Below, piece by piece: positions 17,862 to 26,021 of a DNA stretch of 64,000 nucleotides. Below the pieces are notes generated by a model, which did no database searches, was not told the origin of the DNA, and saw only the letters and a list, made by a program, of their open reading frames with translations. Positions within the stretch are counted from its first letter, which is position 1; every line of letters starts with the position of its first letter. Source of the DNA: Flavobacteriales bacterium (GTDB taxonomy: Bacteria; Bacteroidota; Bacteroidia; Flavobacteriales_F; PHOS-HE28); contig JADJTW010000013.1 in assembly GCA_016710965.1 (NCBI GenBank), positions 30,094 through 94,093 of the forward strand, written 5' to 3'. The position numbers were made by a program, and so were the translations under genes.

Positions 17862-18878
17862 ATGAAACACATGGACCTTGTTACCGGCGGCACGGGCATC
17901 GTAGGCGTGCATCTGCTGCTGGAGTTGCTGCAAGCCGACCGCAAGGTGCGGGCCTTGCATCGCGCTGGGTCCGATCGCACGATGGTGGAACGGGTCTTCC
18001 GCCATTACGGCAAGGCGGACCTGGTCTCCAGGATCGAATGGGCAGAGGGCGACCTGCTGGATGTGACGGCCCTTGCCGATGCGATGCAGGGCATGGAGCA
18101 TGTCTACCATGCAGCGGCCGTGGTCTCCTTCGATCCCCGACGGGCGCGCGTGCTCCACAACGATAACGTGCATGGTACGGCCAACATCGTGAACGCGGCA
18201 CTGGCGGCTGGGGCGAAGCGCCTGTGCCATGTGAGCAGCACAGCCGCCATCGGCTGGGCACCAGCGGGCGTGGAACGTGATGAGGCCCTGGCCTGGCAGG
18301 ATGGCGCGGAGGTGAGCGATTACTCACGCAGCAAGCACTTGGCGGAATTGGAAGTGCAACGCGGGATCGCGGAAGGGCTCGACGCCGTGATCGTGAACCC
18401 CTGCGTGATCATCGGTCCCGGCGCTCCGCACAAGAGCAGCATGGCGCTGGTGGAGCGCATGCAACGCCCCTTGCGCTTCCATCCGCCCGGCAGCAACGCC
18501 TTCGTTGATGCCCGCGATGTAGCCGCGTGCATGGTCCAATTGATGGAGAAGGGCGGCAGCGGCGAACGTTACCTGCTCGTGGGCGAGAACGCGAGCTACG
18601 CGCGAGCCTTCGGCCTGCTCTCGACATCCTTCGGTATTGCGCCCGCGAAACGCACCGCCGCGCCGTGGATGCTCGATCTCGCCTGGCGCATCGAGTTCAT
18701 GCGCACCTTCTTTCTTGGTGGCAACCCTTTGGTCACGCGCGGCACTGCGCACAGCGCCATCACCCTGCGCAGCTACAGCAATAAGAAGGTCGTTGAAGCG
18801 ATCGGTTACCGCTTCCGCTCGGTGGAAGAGATGGTGGCCAATGTGTCGGCCTTCGCCAACGGCTCCGGATCAGGTTGA
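17862..18878 (+). CDS. NAD-dependent epimerase/dehydratase (extended SDR)
   Basis: 338 residues. The Rossmann motif is VTGGTGIVGVHLLLELL at the N-terminus, the catalytic pair is YSRSKHLAE, and VNPCVIIGPGAPHKSS follows. In Bacteroidota this SDR typically sits beside DUF4296 and dihydroorotase genes, as it nearly does here. A second, diverged copy of its last roughly 35 codons is found at 24245-24358 next to DUF4296, so the sequence between them looks inserted. The substrate is unknown. Confidence 0.88.
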   Translation: MKHMDLVTGGTGIVGVHLLLELLQADRKVRALHRAGSDRTMVERVFRHYGKADLVSRIEWAEGDLLDVTALADAMQGMEHVYHAAAVVSFDPRRARVLHNDNVHGTANIVNAALAAGAKRLCHVSSTAAIGWAPAGVERDEALAWQDGAEVSDYSRSKHLAELEVQRGIAEGLDAVIVNPCVIIGPGAPHKSSMALVERMQRPLRFHPPGSNAFVDARDVAACMVQLMEKGGSGERYLLVGENASYARAFGLLSTSFGIAPAKRTAAPWMLDLAWRIEFMRTFFLGGNPLVTRGTAHSAITLRSYSNKKVVEAIGYRFRSVEEMVANVSAFANGSGSG

Positions 18879-18900
18879 CGTTATCGACCATTCCTCGGTC

Positions 18901-18978
18901 TACCTGTTTCCAGGTAGGCGCCTCGGACATTGATGCTTTAAAGCACCATTCCACCCAAAAAACACCTGGAAACAGGTA
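18901..18978. repeat. Nested palindromic element
   Basis: A perfect 15-base inverted repeat (TACCTGTTTCCAGGT at 18901-18915 and its complement at 18964-18978) encloses a 12-base perfect palindrome, TGCTTTAAAGCA, at 18934-18945. Each outer arm is itself palindromic (ACCTG-4-CAGGT). It lies 22 bases after the epimerase stop, at the left edge of the accessory island. It could be a REP-like element, a terminator or a recombination end. Confidence 0.7.
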
Positions 18979-19043
18979 TTGCGGCGGCCCTTACCATGGT
19001 GCTTGCTTTACCACGGCGCCAGACCCAACTGCGCACTTCTCCA

Positions 19044-19766
19044 ATGGCCACCGAGAACCTCCCCGTGAACATCTTCAAGTTCGCCACCGTTCGCGCACCC
19101 AAGCGGACGACAGAGAAAGCCCTGAAGCTGCTTCTCCATGCGTTCCCGCTCTTGATCTGTTCAACCTGCGGTACTGTTTGTCCCGTGCGAGTTCCTACCA
19201 CCCCCCTCATAGATGCAGTCGTGTACACGGATTCGATCCTGCCATTTCAATTCGCAGCGCCGGCACAGGCACGATTCTTTCGCGCGGCATATGAATATCA
19301 ATGTAAGGGAAGAAGCTATGTGTGGGCCGTCGAGAGGGATACTCTATGGAACGAGCCTTCGTTCTCCCTCGACGCCAATTGCAATGGCGAGATCACCGCT
19401 CGAGAATTTCGGAGATCTGCGCCAGGCAAAGAATGCGGCCCACCCTACGGTCCCGACGATCCGTGCGGCTCTTTCTGCAGGATCGAAATAATCGATGAAT
19501 GCGTTTCGGCGGACCGTATCAGCTACTTGTATCGCATCAATGAACATACCTGCGGCGAGTGGCGGGATACTTATTTCTTGGGGTTGTTCGACAAGGGAGT
19601 AGCGATCCAGGCGAGAGTTTGGCTCGTAGGCGATAGGCCGGTGGATGCTTCGCCTAGACAGGAGGAGTTCTTGGATTGGCTGCGCTCGATACGGGTACTT
19701 GACGATATCGAGTGGAAAGCGGCCCGCAAGAGTTCTTCGAAGCTGCGCTGGCACGGGACCCGATGA
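19044..19766 (+). CDS. Mosaic ORF: foreign N-terminus joined to a lipoprotein-like body
   Basis: 240 residues from ATG 19044; 18996 is an alternative. Residues 1-26 (MATENLPVNIFKFATVRAPK) look like the start of a different, cytosolic protein. From residue 28 the frame reads LKLLLHAFPLLICSTCGTV, which resembles a signal peptide whose ATG has become CTG. A cysteine-rich body follows (YGPDDPCGSFCRIEIIDECV). The stop overlaps the next ORF's internal ATG (ATGA). I suspect recombination joined the beginning of one gene to the body of another. No function is recognised. Confidence 0.5.
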   Translation: MATENLPVNIFKFATVRAPKRTTEKALKLLLHAFPLLICSTCGTVCPVRVPTTPLIDAVVYTDSILPFQFAAPAQARFFRAAYEYQCKGRSYVWAVERDTLWNEPSFSLDANCNGEITAREFRRSAPGKECGPPYGPDDPCGSFCRIEIIDECVSADRISYLYRINEHTCGEWRDTYFLGLFDKGVAIQARVWLVGDRPVDASPRQEEFLDWLRSIRVLDDIEWKAARKSSSKLRWHGTR

Positions 19767-20152
19767 CCTACCTCTACTATCCTTACTTCTGGGCGCGCAA
19801 GCGCGAGTGGGTACACATCCTCAAGCGCAACGACAACGATCCGCTCTTCGAGAAGTTCCTGCAGGCAGGCGCTGCACGCGTGCTCGTGCCCGTACGGCCG
19901 GCCTATACCAAGGCCATCCTCTTCTACCTGAGCAGCGGTGGCGAGGTATGGGAAGGAGAGGATGTGCCCAGCCCCGACGACCCGCTGTACGTGAGCATCG
20001 TGGACGAGATCAAGGAGGCCGATGGCCTCTTCGAGGGCGGTGAAGTGGAGGGCGAGCCCTGGGTCAGCAAAGTGCCCACGAGCCTGGTATATCTCACGCA
20101 CGGGAATACGCCGAATGATCTCCCGGATTACAGTGAGGACCTGCCGCTCTGA
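19712..20152 (+). CDS. C-terminal-fragment-like ORF, copy 1 (MTYLYYPYFW domain)
   Basis: 146 residues from a GTG at 19712; the conserved part starts MTYLYYPYFWARKREWVHIL at 19763 and ends in an acidic tail. Charged and aromatic, with no membrane segment. A short similar stretch upstream of the ATG (EFFEAALARDP; copy 2 reads QFFEQAFEWEQ) shows that the natural protein extends further to the left, so this is probably the C-terminal end of a larger gene. Copy 2 lies at 23688-24080. A patatin gene starts 20 bases downstream in copy 1 and 14 in copy 2. Function unknown. Confidence 0.6.
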   Translation: MESGPQEFFEAALARDPMTYLYYPYFWARKREWVHILKRNDNDPLFEKFLQAGAARVLVPVRPAYTKAILFYLSSGGEVWEGEDVPSPDDPLYVSIVDEIKEADGLFEGGEVEGEPWVSKVPTSLVYLTHGNTPNDLPDYSEDLPL

Positions 20153-20172
20153 CAACCACCTTTCGTTTCCGC

Positions 20173-21680
20173 ATGTTAGAAGGACCTATTGACCTTGGCA
20201 CCGTAAGCTATCTCACCTTCGAGGGTGGCGGGGGCAAGGGCTTGGTTTACGTTGGGGCGATCGCGGCGCTGGAGCACATGCTCAACCCGGACTTCAAGCC
20301 CCGTTTTCGAGACAGCTTCGGAGTAGACCTAGGGCAAGTACCTAGCGACCTTATGACTTTGACCGACCGTCCGCTCTACAACATCAACTTACATCCTTCT
20401 CAGCGGCCATTTGCCGGGGTTAGCGGGGCATCTGCTGGTGCCATCACCGCGCTATTTCTGGCCATGGGCATGAGCTCATTGGACATCGACGATGAGATCA
20501 ATGCGGTCGAAGAAGATGGCTTACCGATTGGCAATCCTGCGAGCAAAGTACCTGCGTCCCGTTTCGAACAATTCTTTGATGACCCCTTGCCGTATTTGAA
20601 CCTCACCGCTGACCCAATCCCGGGCGAGAAAAAGCATGAGAACACGTTTGCCGGAGATGACGCTCTCGCCTTCCTGATAGCCGAAGCCGCACGACAGGGC
20701 GCAACCGCTGAAATCGCCGATGCCCCCACATTATCGCAGATCACCCTCATCCGCCGCCTTCTATTCACGCAAGTGAGAAGGGAAGGAATTGATACCGACC
20801 ATAAGCTCTATGTGCAGTCGTTGCTTGCAAACAGAGGATTATTCTCCCTGCGGAAAGTGCGTGCCTATTTCATCAACGTGATCCGCCGAAGGCCTGATCA
20901 ACCGATTCGCCAACTGGTCCGCAACCTTCCCGGAAATCCCGGCTAACCCTGCCTCGCTTTCCTTTCGCCAATTCCTCAAGGTGACCGGAGTGGACCTCGT
21001 GGTCATGGGATCCAATTCCAGCCAGGGCAGTTCCCTACCGTTCTCGGCAGGTGCGACCCCAGATTTCCCTGTAGCGGAGGCGGTAATGCTCTCCATGAGC
21101 ATTCCCGTCCTCTTCAAGCCCCTGTACATCGATACGGTCGTTCATTTCAATCCCAAGGACTTGCGTGTGAGACATCAACCCATATTACAAGGGCCTCTGG
21201 GTGGATGGCGGCATGCTCAACAATTACCCTAGACATGTTTTCAAGTACGTCAAGACCGTCGAAGGTTTGACATATCGCGATGATATTCGGATGGTACCGG
21301 TGGCAATTCCATGGCGCTTGTTCAATGTACGGCAGGTCGACCTCCGCCCTCCAGCAGAACAAGTGCTCGGGTTCACGCTTTCATCGTTCGGGCCATCAGA
21401 AGTGCCTGATCCCTTCGTCAAGCGCGATGCGCTGGTGAGCCTGAGATACAGCGGGCGCTTGCTGGAGGCTATGTTGAAGGCATCAACCGAGAATCAAATG
21501 CAAGGGTTTGAGGATGAACTCATGACAATTGCCCTTGACCCAGGCGGCATGAGCGTGTTGGATTTCGCAGGGCCCGATCTGGATGAGCAGCGCGGGTATG
21601 CTGCTAAGGCCCAAGCCAAGAGAAACAGCACACGGGACGCCTTCGAACGAACTCGAAAGAGAGTCCACTTCTCGAAATGA
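20173..21680 (+). CDS. Patatin-like phospholipase (two frameshifts)
   Basis: The first frame (20173-20946) has the oxyanion loop FEGGGGKGLVYVGAI and the nucleophile elbow GVSGASAGAI (GxSxG serine). A second frame continues with LKVTGVDLVVMGSNSS and SIPVLFKP, and a third has the catalytic aspartate motif LWVDGGMLNNYP. Shifts fall near 20882-20895 and 21160-21170. Rejoined, the product is about 500 residues with a complete Ser-Asp dyad. Patatins release fatty acids from membrane lipids, and many act as effectors. There is no signal peptide. Either assembly indels or a recent pseudogene. Confidence 0.75.
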
Positions 21681-22300
21681 AACACATCATGCCTAAGCCT
21701 TCCGCACTCCTCTTTTGGACTATGTGCGGGGCCCTATTTGGTTGCCGTCCGCACTGTGAGCTGATCGAAATTCCTTGGGCCACCAGGATACCTTGCGGTA
21801 TTTCACCGGAAGCGAATACGAGGTCTGCACCATCATCATGCCAGCTGATGGGCACTGGTTCATTCAACCCGGGATCCTTGAGTACGTCTTCAGTCCGAAC
21901 GCTCGTCGTGGTGCGAGAAGTGTGGGACAGATTCTGGTGCCGGGGAGATCCAGGCACCAGGCCTGGGCCCTACGAGCACAACATGCATGACTACAGAGGT
22001 GAAGCACAGACAACGGAACTAGATGACGGCTCGCAGTATACTAGGCGATTCGTCAAGCACATCTGCTCGCCTCTAGGAGGGTGGTTCGGCGTGTTCGAGT
22101 ACGATGCGCTACTAGAAGGCGATACTATCTACAGGCAGGATTACCTGGCCATTCAAGAGATGCCCGAAAGGAAAATGTTAATAGACATTTCGGGGCGCTT
22201 CGGCACAAAGGCGGAACAGGAACAACTCCGTCAGGAAGCTTTTCAGATCATTGCCTCCCTCCAATGGTTGACTGCAACAAAGCCCGTAGGGTGTCACTGA
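21677..22300 (+). CDS. Predicted lipoprotein, unknown
   Basis: 207 residues, overlapping the patatin stop by four bases (ATGA). The N-terminus MPKPSALLFWTMCGALFGC (from 21689) ends in a lipobox-like LFGC. The body has paired aromatic/charged stretches (GGWFGVFEYDALLEGDTIYR, then DISGRFGTKAEQEQ). The middle (residues 40-75, rich in S/T/P and lacking secondary-structure pattern) may be out of frame. No family recognised. Confidence 0.5.
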   Translation: MKHIMPKPSALLFWTMCGALFGCRPHCELIEIPWATRIPCGISPEANTRSAPSSCQLMGTGSFNPGSLSTSSVRTLVVVREVWDRFWCRGDPGTRPGPYEHNMHDYRGEAQTTELDDGSQYTRRFVKHICSPLGGWFGVFEYDALLEGDTIYRQDYLAIQEMPERKMLIDISGRFGTKAEQEQLRQEAFQIIASLQWLTATKPVGCH

Positions 22301-22625
22301 GGTCAGCCTTTTAGCCTCGGCAGGGTCTCCTCCAAGCCTCCGCAGCGGTCGCGCTTGGTGTGTGCTCGTGCGCGAGGCAGTGGACCCTGCGGCTCGGGGT
22401 GGAGTTCGAATACCTTGGGCGGTGAAAATGGATGTGCGCGATGAACCAACAAAGCGTTCCCCTTAGCGAGCCGCAGGGTCGTCGTCAAAAGCACGACAGA
22501 CCGCTGCGGAGGCTTGGAGGAGACCCTGCCGAGATGGAAGATCCTAAACGACTACTTGCTAAAGCAGATGCCAAACAGAAGTTGATTGATGCGGCGCGTG
22601 ACAAGGTTTTCTATTGGGTTACCAA
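22301..22625. other. Gene-poor spacer carrying a hairpin element
   Basis: About 325 bases with no convincing gene. Most is the palindromic element at 22316-22533. A 31-codon frame from 22534 (MEDPKRLLAKADAKQKL) overlaps the next gene's ATG, but there is no evidence that it is expressed. Confidence 0.5.
22316..22533. repeat. MITE-like or large hairpin element with nested inverted repeats
   Basis: A perfect 35-base inverted repeat (22316-22350 and 22499-22533) encloses a second perfect 14-base inverted repeat (22383-22396 and 22467-22480) around a 70-base loop. It has no transposase. Size and symmetry suit a miniature transposable element or a REP-type hairpin. No target-site duplication was identified. 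The element separates the two lipoprotein/patatin modules. Confidence 0.7.
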
Positions 22626-23621
22626 ATGAAGCGTGTGCTACCCTACTTGTTGCTTCTCTCGGGCTGCGCCTCAGCTCAACTGGACACGCAGCCAGTGAGT
22701 TCCCCATTTCGCATTTCGGTCAGTGCCATGGTGACAGCGCTGCGTACTGCAGGAGTTGATACCTCGGAGCGAACCGCAAGTTCCGTGTCCTTCACAATGA
22801 GGCGTACCGAACATTGCTTGGTTTTCTTCCCCGTAGACATCTTGGCTAGTGAGGATCTAAGTTTCGATGAGGAGCAGTACAGCGACGTACTGCACTGCGA
22901 CGCCTTCCCAGACTTGTCCGACAGTTCCACTACTGAACCCGACTATGGCCTCTTCAGGCGCGGCATTAAATTCTACAAACGCTATAGCTCTAGTTACTTT
23001 CTGCAAGAGGTCGTGGCCTATTCACCTAGTGCTGTAGACAGCTTCATGATTCCGGAATTCGATTCATTGGCAATGAGCTACAGGGATTCGTTATACAAGC
23101 GCTTAGATCCGGAATTGTTGGTGATGAAGGTCTTCCATCGGGACCGGGAGTTCGATCGGATCTTCCCTGCATGGAGGAACACGGCCACGTTCGATTACGA
23201 CACCCTGATGAGCATGTACCATCAGGCTTTTGAAGAGGTACGCGGCGTGGCGGACTCAATGGGCATGCAGTTGATGCGGAAGAACCGGTTCACCGATACG
23301 GAACGTTTTGCCCAATTCAGACCCCTGCCTTTCAAGGATGCCTTCGAGATCTGCACCTGGATCAACTGGCAGACCCGGGAGCGCATGCAGCTAGCGTTGA
23401 TGCCAGCACGTCCTTGGGACGAGTATGAACTCAACATATCGATCGGACGCAACAATAGAACGCTGCGTTATGATAATCTAACAGAACGATTCGACACCAT
23501 CAGCCCACCCGAGTCGGTGTTGCAGTCGGATTCCTTTCGCGAACAGGTACATGGCTGGAACATCCAAAGAGAGGACTTGGCGATATGGCTGATCTATTCC
23601 GGACCAGAACGCAAATTGTGA
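22626..23621 (+). CDS. Predicted lipoprotein, unknown
   Basis: 331 residues from MKRVLPYLLLLSGCASAQ; the lipobox LSGC puts the lipidated cysteine at residue 14. The mature protein is mixed alpha/beta (RRTEHCLVFFPVDILASED, YHQAFEEVRGVADSMGMQ) with no repeat or known motif. It precedes copy 2 of the MTYLYYPYFW fragment, just as the 19044 ORF precedes copy 1, although the two leading ORFs are unrelated in sequence. Confidence 0.6.
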   Translation: MKRVLPYLLLLSGCASAQLDTQPVSSPFRISVSAMVTALRTAGVDTSERTASSVSFTMRRTEHCLVFFPVDILASEDLSFDEEQYSDVLHCDAFPDLSDSSTTEPDYGLFRRGIKFYKRYSSSYFLQEVVAYSPSAVDSFMIPEFDSLAMSYRDSLYKRLDPELLVMKVFHRDREFDRIFPAWRNTATFDYDTLMSMYHQAFEEVRGVADSMGMQLMRKNRFTDTERFAQFRPLPFKDAFEICTWINWQTRERMQLALMPARPWDEYELNISIGRNNRTLRYDNLTERFDTISPPESVLQSDSFREQVHGWNIQREDLAIWLIYSGPERKL

Positions 23622-23687
23622 ACTCGTCAACACTATGGATAAGGCCGCTACCTTCAGTTCTTCGAGCAGGCATTCGAGTGGGAGCAG

Positions 23688-24080
23688 ATGACCTACCTCT
23701 ACTATCCTTACTTCTGGGCGCGCAAGCGTGAATGGGTACACATCCTCAAGCGCAACGACAACGATCCGCTCTTCGAGAAGTTCCTGCAGGCAGGCGCTGC
23801 ACGCGTGCTCGTGCCCGTACGGCCGGCCTATACCAAGGCCATCCTCTTCTACCTGAGCAGCGGTGGCGAGGTATGGGAAGGTGAGGATGTGCCCAGCCCC
23901 GACGACCCGCTGTACGTAAGCATCGTGGATGAGATCAAGGAAGCAGACGGCCTCTTCGAGGGCGGCGAGGTGGAGGGCGAGCCCTGGGTCAGCAAAGTGC
24001 CCACGAGCCTGGTATATCTCACGCACGGGAATACGCCGAATGATCTGCCGGATTACAGTGAGGAGTTGTTGCCGGAGTAG
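23688..24080 (+). CDS. C-terminal-fragment-like ORF, copy 2 (MTYLYYPYFW domain)
   Basis: 130 residues. The first roughly 125 are identical to copy 1 at 19763-20152, while the DNA differs at about 11 positions, all silent. The frame stays open upstream of the ATG to a TAA near 23640 and reads RYLQFFEQAFEWEQ, again suggesting a truncated larger gene. A truncated patatin start follows after 14 bases. Function unknown. Confidence 0.6.
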   Translation: MTYLYYPYFWARKREWVHILKRNDNDPLFEKFLQAGAARVLVPVRPAYTKAILFYLSSGGEVWEGEDVPSPDDPLYVSIVDEIKEADGLFEGGEVEGEPWVSKVPTSLVYLTHGNTPNDLPDYSEELLPE

Positions 24081-24094
24081 GTAGCACCACGAAC

Positions 24095-24244
24095 ATGGCT
24101 GCACCACTTATCGATCCGAGCAGGGTCAAATACCTCGCCTTCGAGGGAGGCGGTGGGAAGGGAGTTGTTTACCTCGGTGCAATCAGGGCACTTGAGGAAG
24201 TATTCGCAAAACCGGGAGTGGGTGAATATCCCGTGCCGCTATAG
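24095..24244 (+). pseudogene. Patatin N-terminal fragment
   Basis: 49 codons: VKYLAFEGGGGKGVVYLGAI matches the glycine-rich oxyanion loop of the patatin at 20173 (related, not identical). The frame then ends at a TAG where sequence matching the epimerase 3' end begins. The nucleophile and aspartate motifs are absent, so this cannot be a working enzyme. Confidence 0.85.
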
Positions 24245-24358
24245 CTCTCTATCTACGGCGACAAACAAGTGGCCGAGTTGCTCAATTACCGCTTCCGTTC
24301 GCTGGAAGAGATGGTATCCAATGTGTCGGCATTCGCCAAGGGCACCACAGGGCGCTGA
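24245..24358 (+). pseudogene. Diverged 3' end of the epimerase gene
   Basis: The frame reads YGDKQVAELLNYRFRSLEEM and VSNVSAFAKGTTGR, then stops. It aligns with the last codons of the epimerase (GYRFRSVEEMVANVSAFANG) at roughly 80-85% base identity by eye. It lies directly beside DUF4296, the usual neighbour of this SDR, and overlaps its 3' end on the other strand. It is probably the original 3' end left behind when the island arrived. Confidence 0.75.
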
Positions 24359-24687
24359 AGAGCCTCGTCCTTGCGCCGGCTGAGGCGTGCAAGCACCTCC
24401 TCATAGATCGCGGCCATGCGATCGGGGTGCGCGGCGTAGAAGTCGAAGCTGCGCTCGAACTCCGCTTGTGAAATATCCTTCTCAATAAAAAGCTGCTCGT
24501 AGTACCGCTCCATAGGGATGGAGCCGCGTTGCTCAGTGACGAGTTCGCGGTTCATGCGTGCTTCCAGCAGCGTGGCCTCCAGCAACACATCCGTGAAGCG
24601 CTCCTGATGGAGCACGCCATCAGGGATGGGCGCATCGGCCGAGCAAGCACAGAGCAGGAGCGCCATGATGAGCAGGGAGTTCCTCAT
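24286..24687 (-). CDS. DUF4296 domain lipoprotein
   Basis: 133 residues. MRNSLLIMALLLCACSADAP is a lipoprotein signal (CAC or ACS lipobox region). The body has the DUF4296 pattern VLLEATLLEARMNRELVTE and YYEQLFIEKDISQAEFERSF, DFYAAHPDRMAAIYEEVLARL. The function of the family is unknown; it is Bacteroidota-specific and usually adjacent to dihydroorotase, as here (four-base overlap, ATGA). Confidence 0.85.
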   Translation of the reverse strand: MRNSLLIMALLLCACSADAPIPDGVLHQERFTDVLLEATLLEARMNRELVTEQRGSIPMERYYEQLFIEKDISQAEFERSFDFYAAHPDRMAAIYEEVLARLSRRKDEALQRPVVPLANADTLDTISSSERKR

Positions 24688-26021
24688 CGCGCAAATCGCA
24701 ATCGTTCGCCGCGGGCGGTCCGATCCACTTTGCCATCAGCATAGGCCAGACGTCCGTTCACCCAGGTGTTCAGCACCCGCGCGCGGAAGCGCGTTCCCTC
24801 GAAGGGCGACCAGCCGCATTTGTACAGGATGTTCTCCTTCATCACGGTCCAGGGAGCATTCAAATCCACCAGTACGAGATCGGCGTGAAAGCCCTCTCGC
24901 ACATAGCCGCGTTCTTCCACAGCGAACAAGCGGGAGGGCGCGTGGCACATCTTCTCCACCACCTGCTCCAGGGTGAAGATCCCTTCGTGCATCATCTCGA
25001 GCATGGCCACCAGCGCGTGCTGCACCAGCGGGCCACCGCTCGGGCATTTCGCGTAGGGTCGCGACTTCTCATCCACGGTATGCGGCGCATGATCCGTTGC
25101 CACCACATCGATGCGGCCGTCGTTCACGGCACGTCGAATGGCATCACGGTCCTCGACGGTCTTCACCGCTGGGTTCCATTTGATGGCAGTGCCCTTGGCT
25201 GCGTAGTCCGCATCCGTGAACCAGAGATGATGCACGCAGGCTTCGGCGGTGATGTGCTTTCCCTCCAAGGGGCCGGGCGTGAATAGCTCCAGCTCTTGCG
25301 CGGTGCTGATGTGCAGTACATGCAAGCGCGTTCCATGTTCCTTCGCCAACGCTACCGCATGGCTGCTGCTGCGGTAGCAGGCTTCGTGGCTGCGGATGAT
25401 GGGATGCTGCTCCACCGGTATGTCCTCGCCCCAGCGTTCCACTGCCCGATGCATGTTCATGCGTATCGTGTGCTCGTCCTCGGCATGCACGGCAATGAGC
25501 ATGTGCGCTTCGCGGAAGAGACGGTCGAGCGTAACAGGATCGTCCACGAGCATGTTGCCGGTGCTGGAGCCGAGGAAGGCCTTCAGCCCGCAGACGGTCT
25601 TGGGGTCGGTGCGCAGCACCTCGGCCATGTTGTCGTTGGCCACGCCCATGTAGAACGAGTAGTTCACCACCGACGAAGCGGCGCCCAGAGCGTACTTCCG
25701 CGCGAGCAGTTCCTGCGTGAGCGTCTGCGGGTCGGTGTTGGGCATCTCCATGAAGCTGGTGATGCCGCCGGCCGCAGCAGCTGCGCTACCGTGAGCGATG
25801 TCGTCCTTGTGCGTGAGGCCCGGCTCGCGGAAATGTACCTGGTCGTCGATGGCGCCGGGCAGCAGATGGCGGCCTTTCGCATCGAAGTCGCGCGCATTGC
25901 GCTCTGAGCCGATCCCTTCCGGAGCGACGCGTTCGATCCGACCATGCCGTACGAGCACATCCGCAGGGAAAGTGCTTCCATCGTTGACCACCTGCGCGTC
26001 GCGTATGATGAAGGAGCTCAT
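24684..26021 (-). CDS. Dihydroorotase, class I type
   Basis: 445 residues. The metal-binding motif is IDDQVHFREPGLTHKDD; MEMPNTDPQTLTQELL follows, with later metal ligands in the LHVLHIST region and the catalytic ATDHAPHTVDEKS. This amidohydrolase interconverts carbamoyl aspartate and dihydroorotate in pyrimidine synthesis; allantoinase is the nearest alternative. It is the middle gene of a four-base-overlap operon with the mannosyltransferase upstream and DUF4296 downstream. Confidence 0.92.
   Translation of the reverse strand: MSSFIIRDAQVVNDGSTFPADVLVRHGRIERVAPEGIGSERNARDFDAKGRHLLPGAIDDQVHFREPGLTHKDDIAHGSAAAAAGGITSFMEMPNTDPQTLTQELLARKYALGAASSVVNYSFYMGVANDNMAEVLRTDPKTVCGLKAFLGSSTGNMLVDDPVTLDRLFREAHMLIAVHAEDEHTIRMNMHRAVERWGEDIPVEQHPIIRSHEACYRSSSHAVALAKEHGTRLHVLHISTAQELELFTPGPLEGKHITAEACVHHLWFTDADYAAKGTAIKWNPAVKTVEDRDAIRRAVNDGRIDVVATDHAPHTVDEKSRPYAKCPSGGPLVQHALVAMLEMMHEGIFTLEQVVEKMCHAPSRLFAVEERGYVREGFHADLVLVDLNAPWTVMKENILYKCGWSPFEGTRFRARVLNTWVNGRLAYADGKVDRTARGERLRFAR

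Noticed and set aside
17787..18230. N-terminal extension of TyrS by about 148 residues
   Set aside because: The extra residues are the shadow of the epimerase gene; the family start MAKSFIEELRWRG is at 17786.
22432..22629. Small ORF spanning the right arm of the hairpin element
   Set aside because: Most of it is inverted-repeat sequence; only the last 31 codons could be coding, without support.
18996..24244. A complete anti-phage or CBASS-type operon
   Set aside because: A patatin is present, but no nucleotide cyclase, sensor or other defence gene is visible, and most members are truncated or frameshifted.
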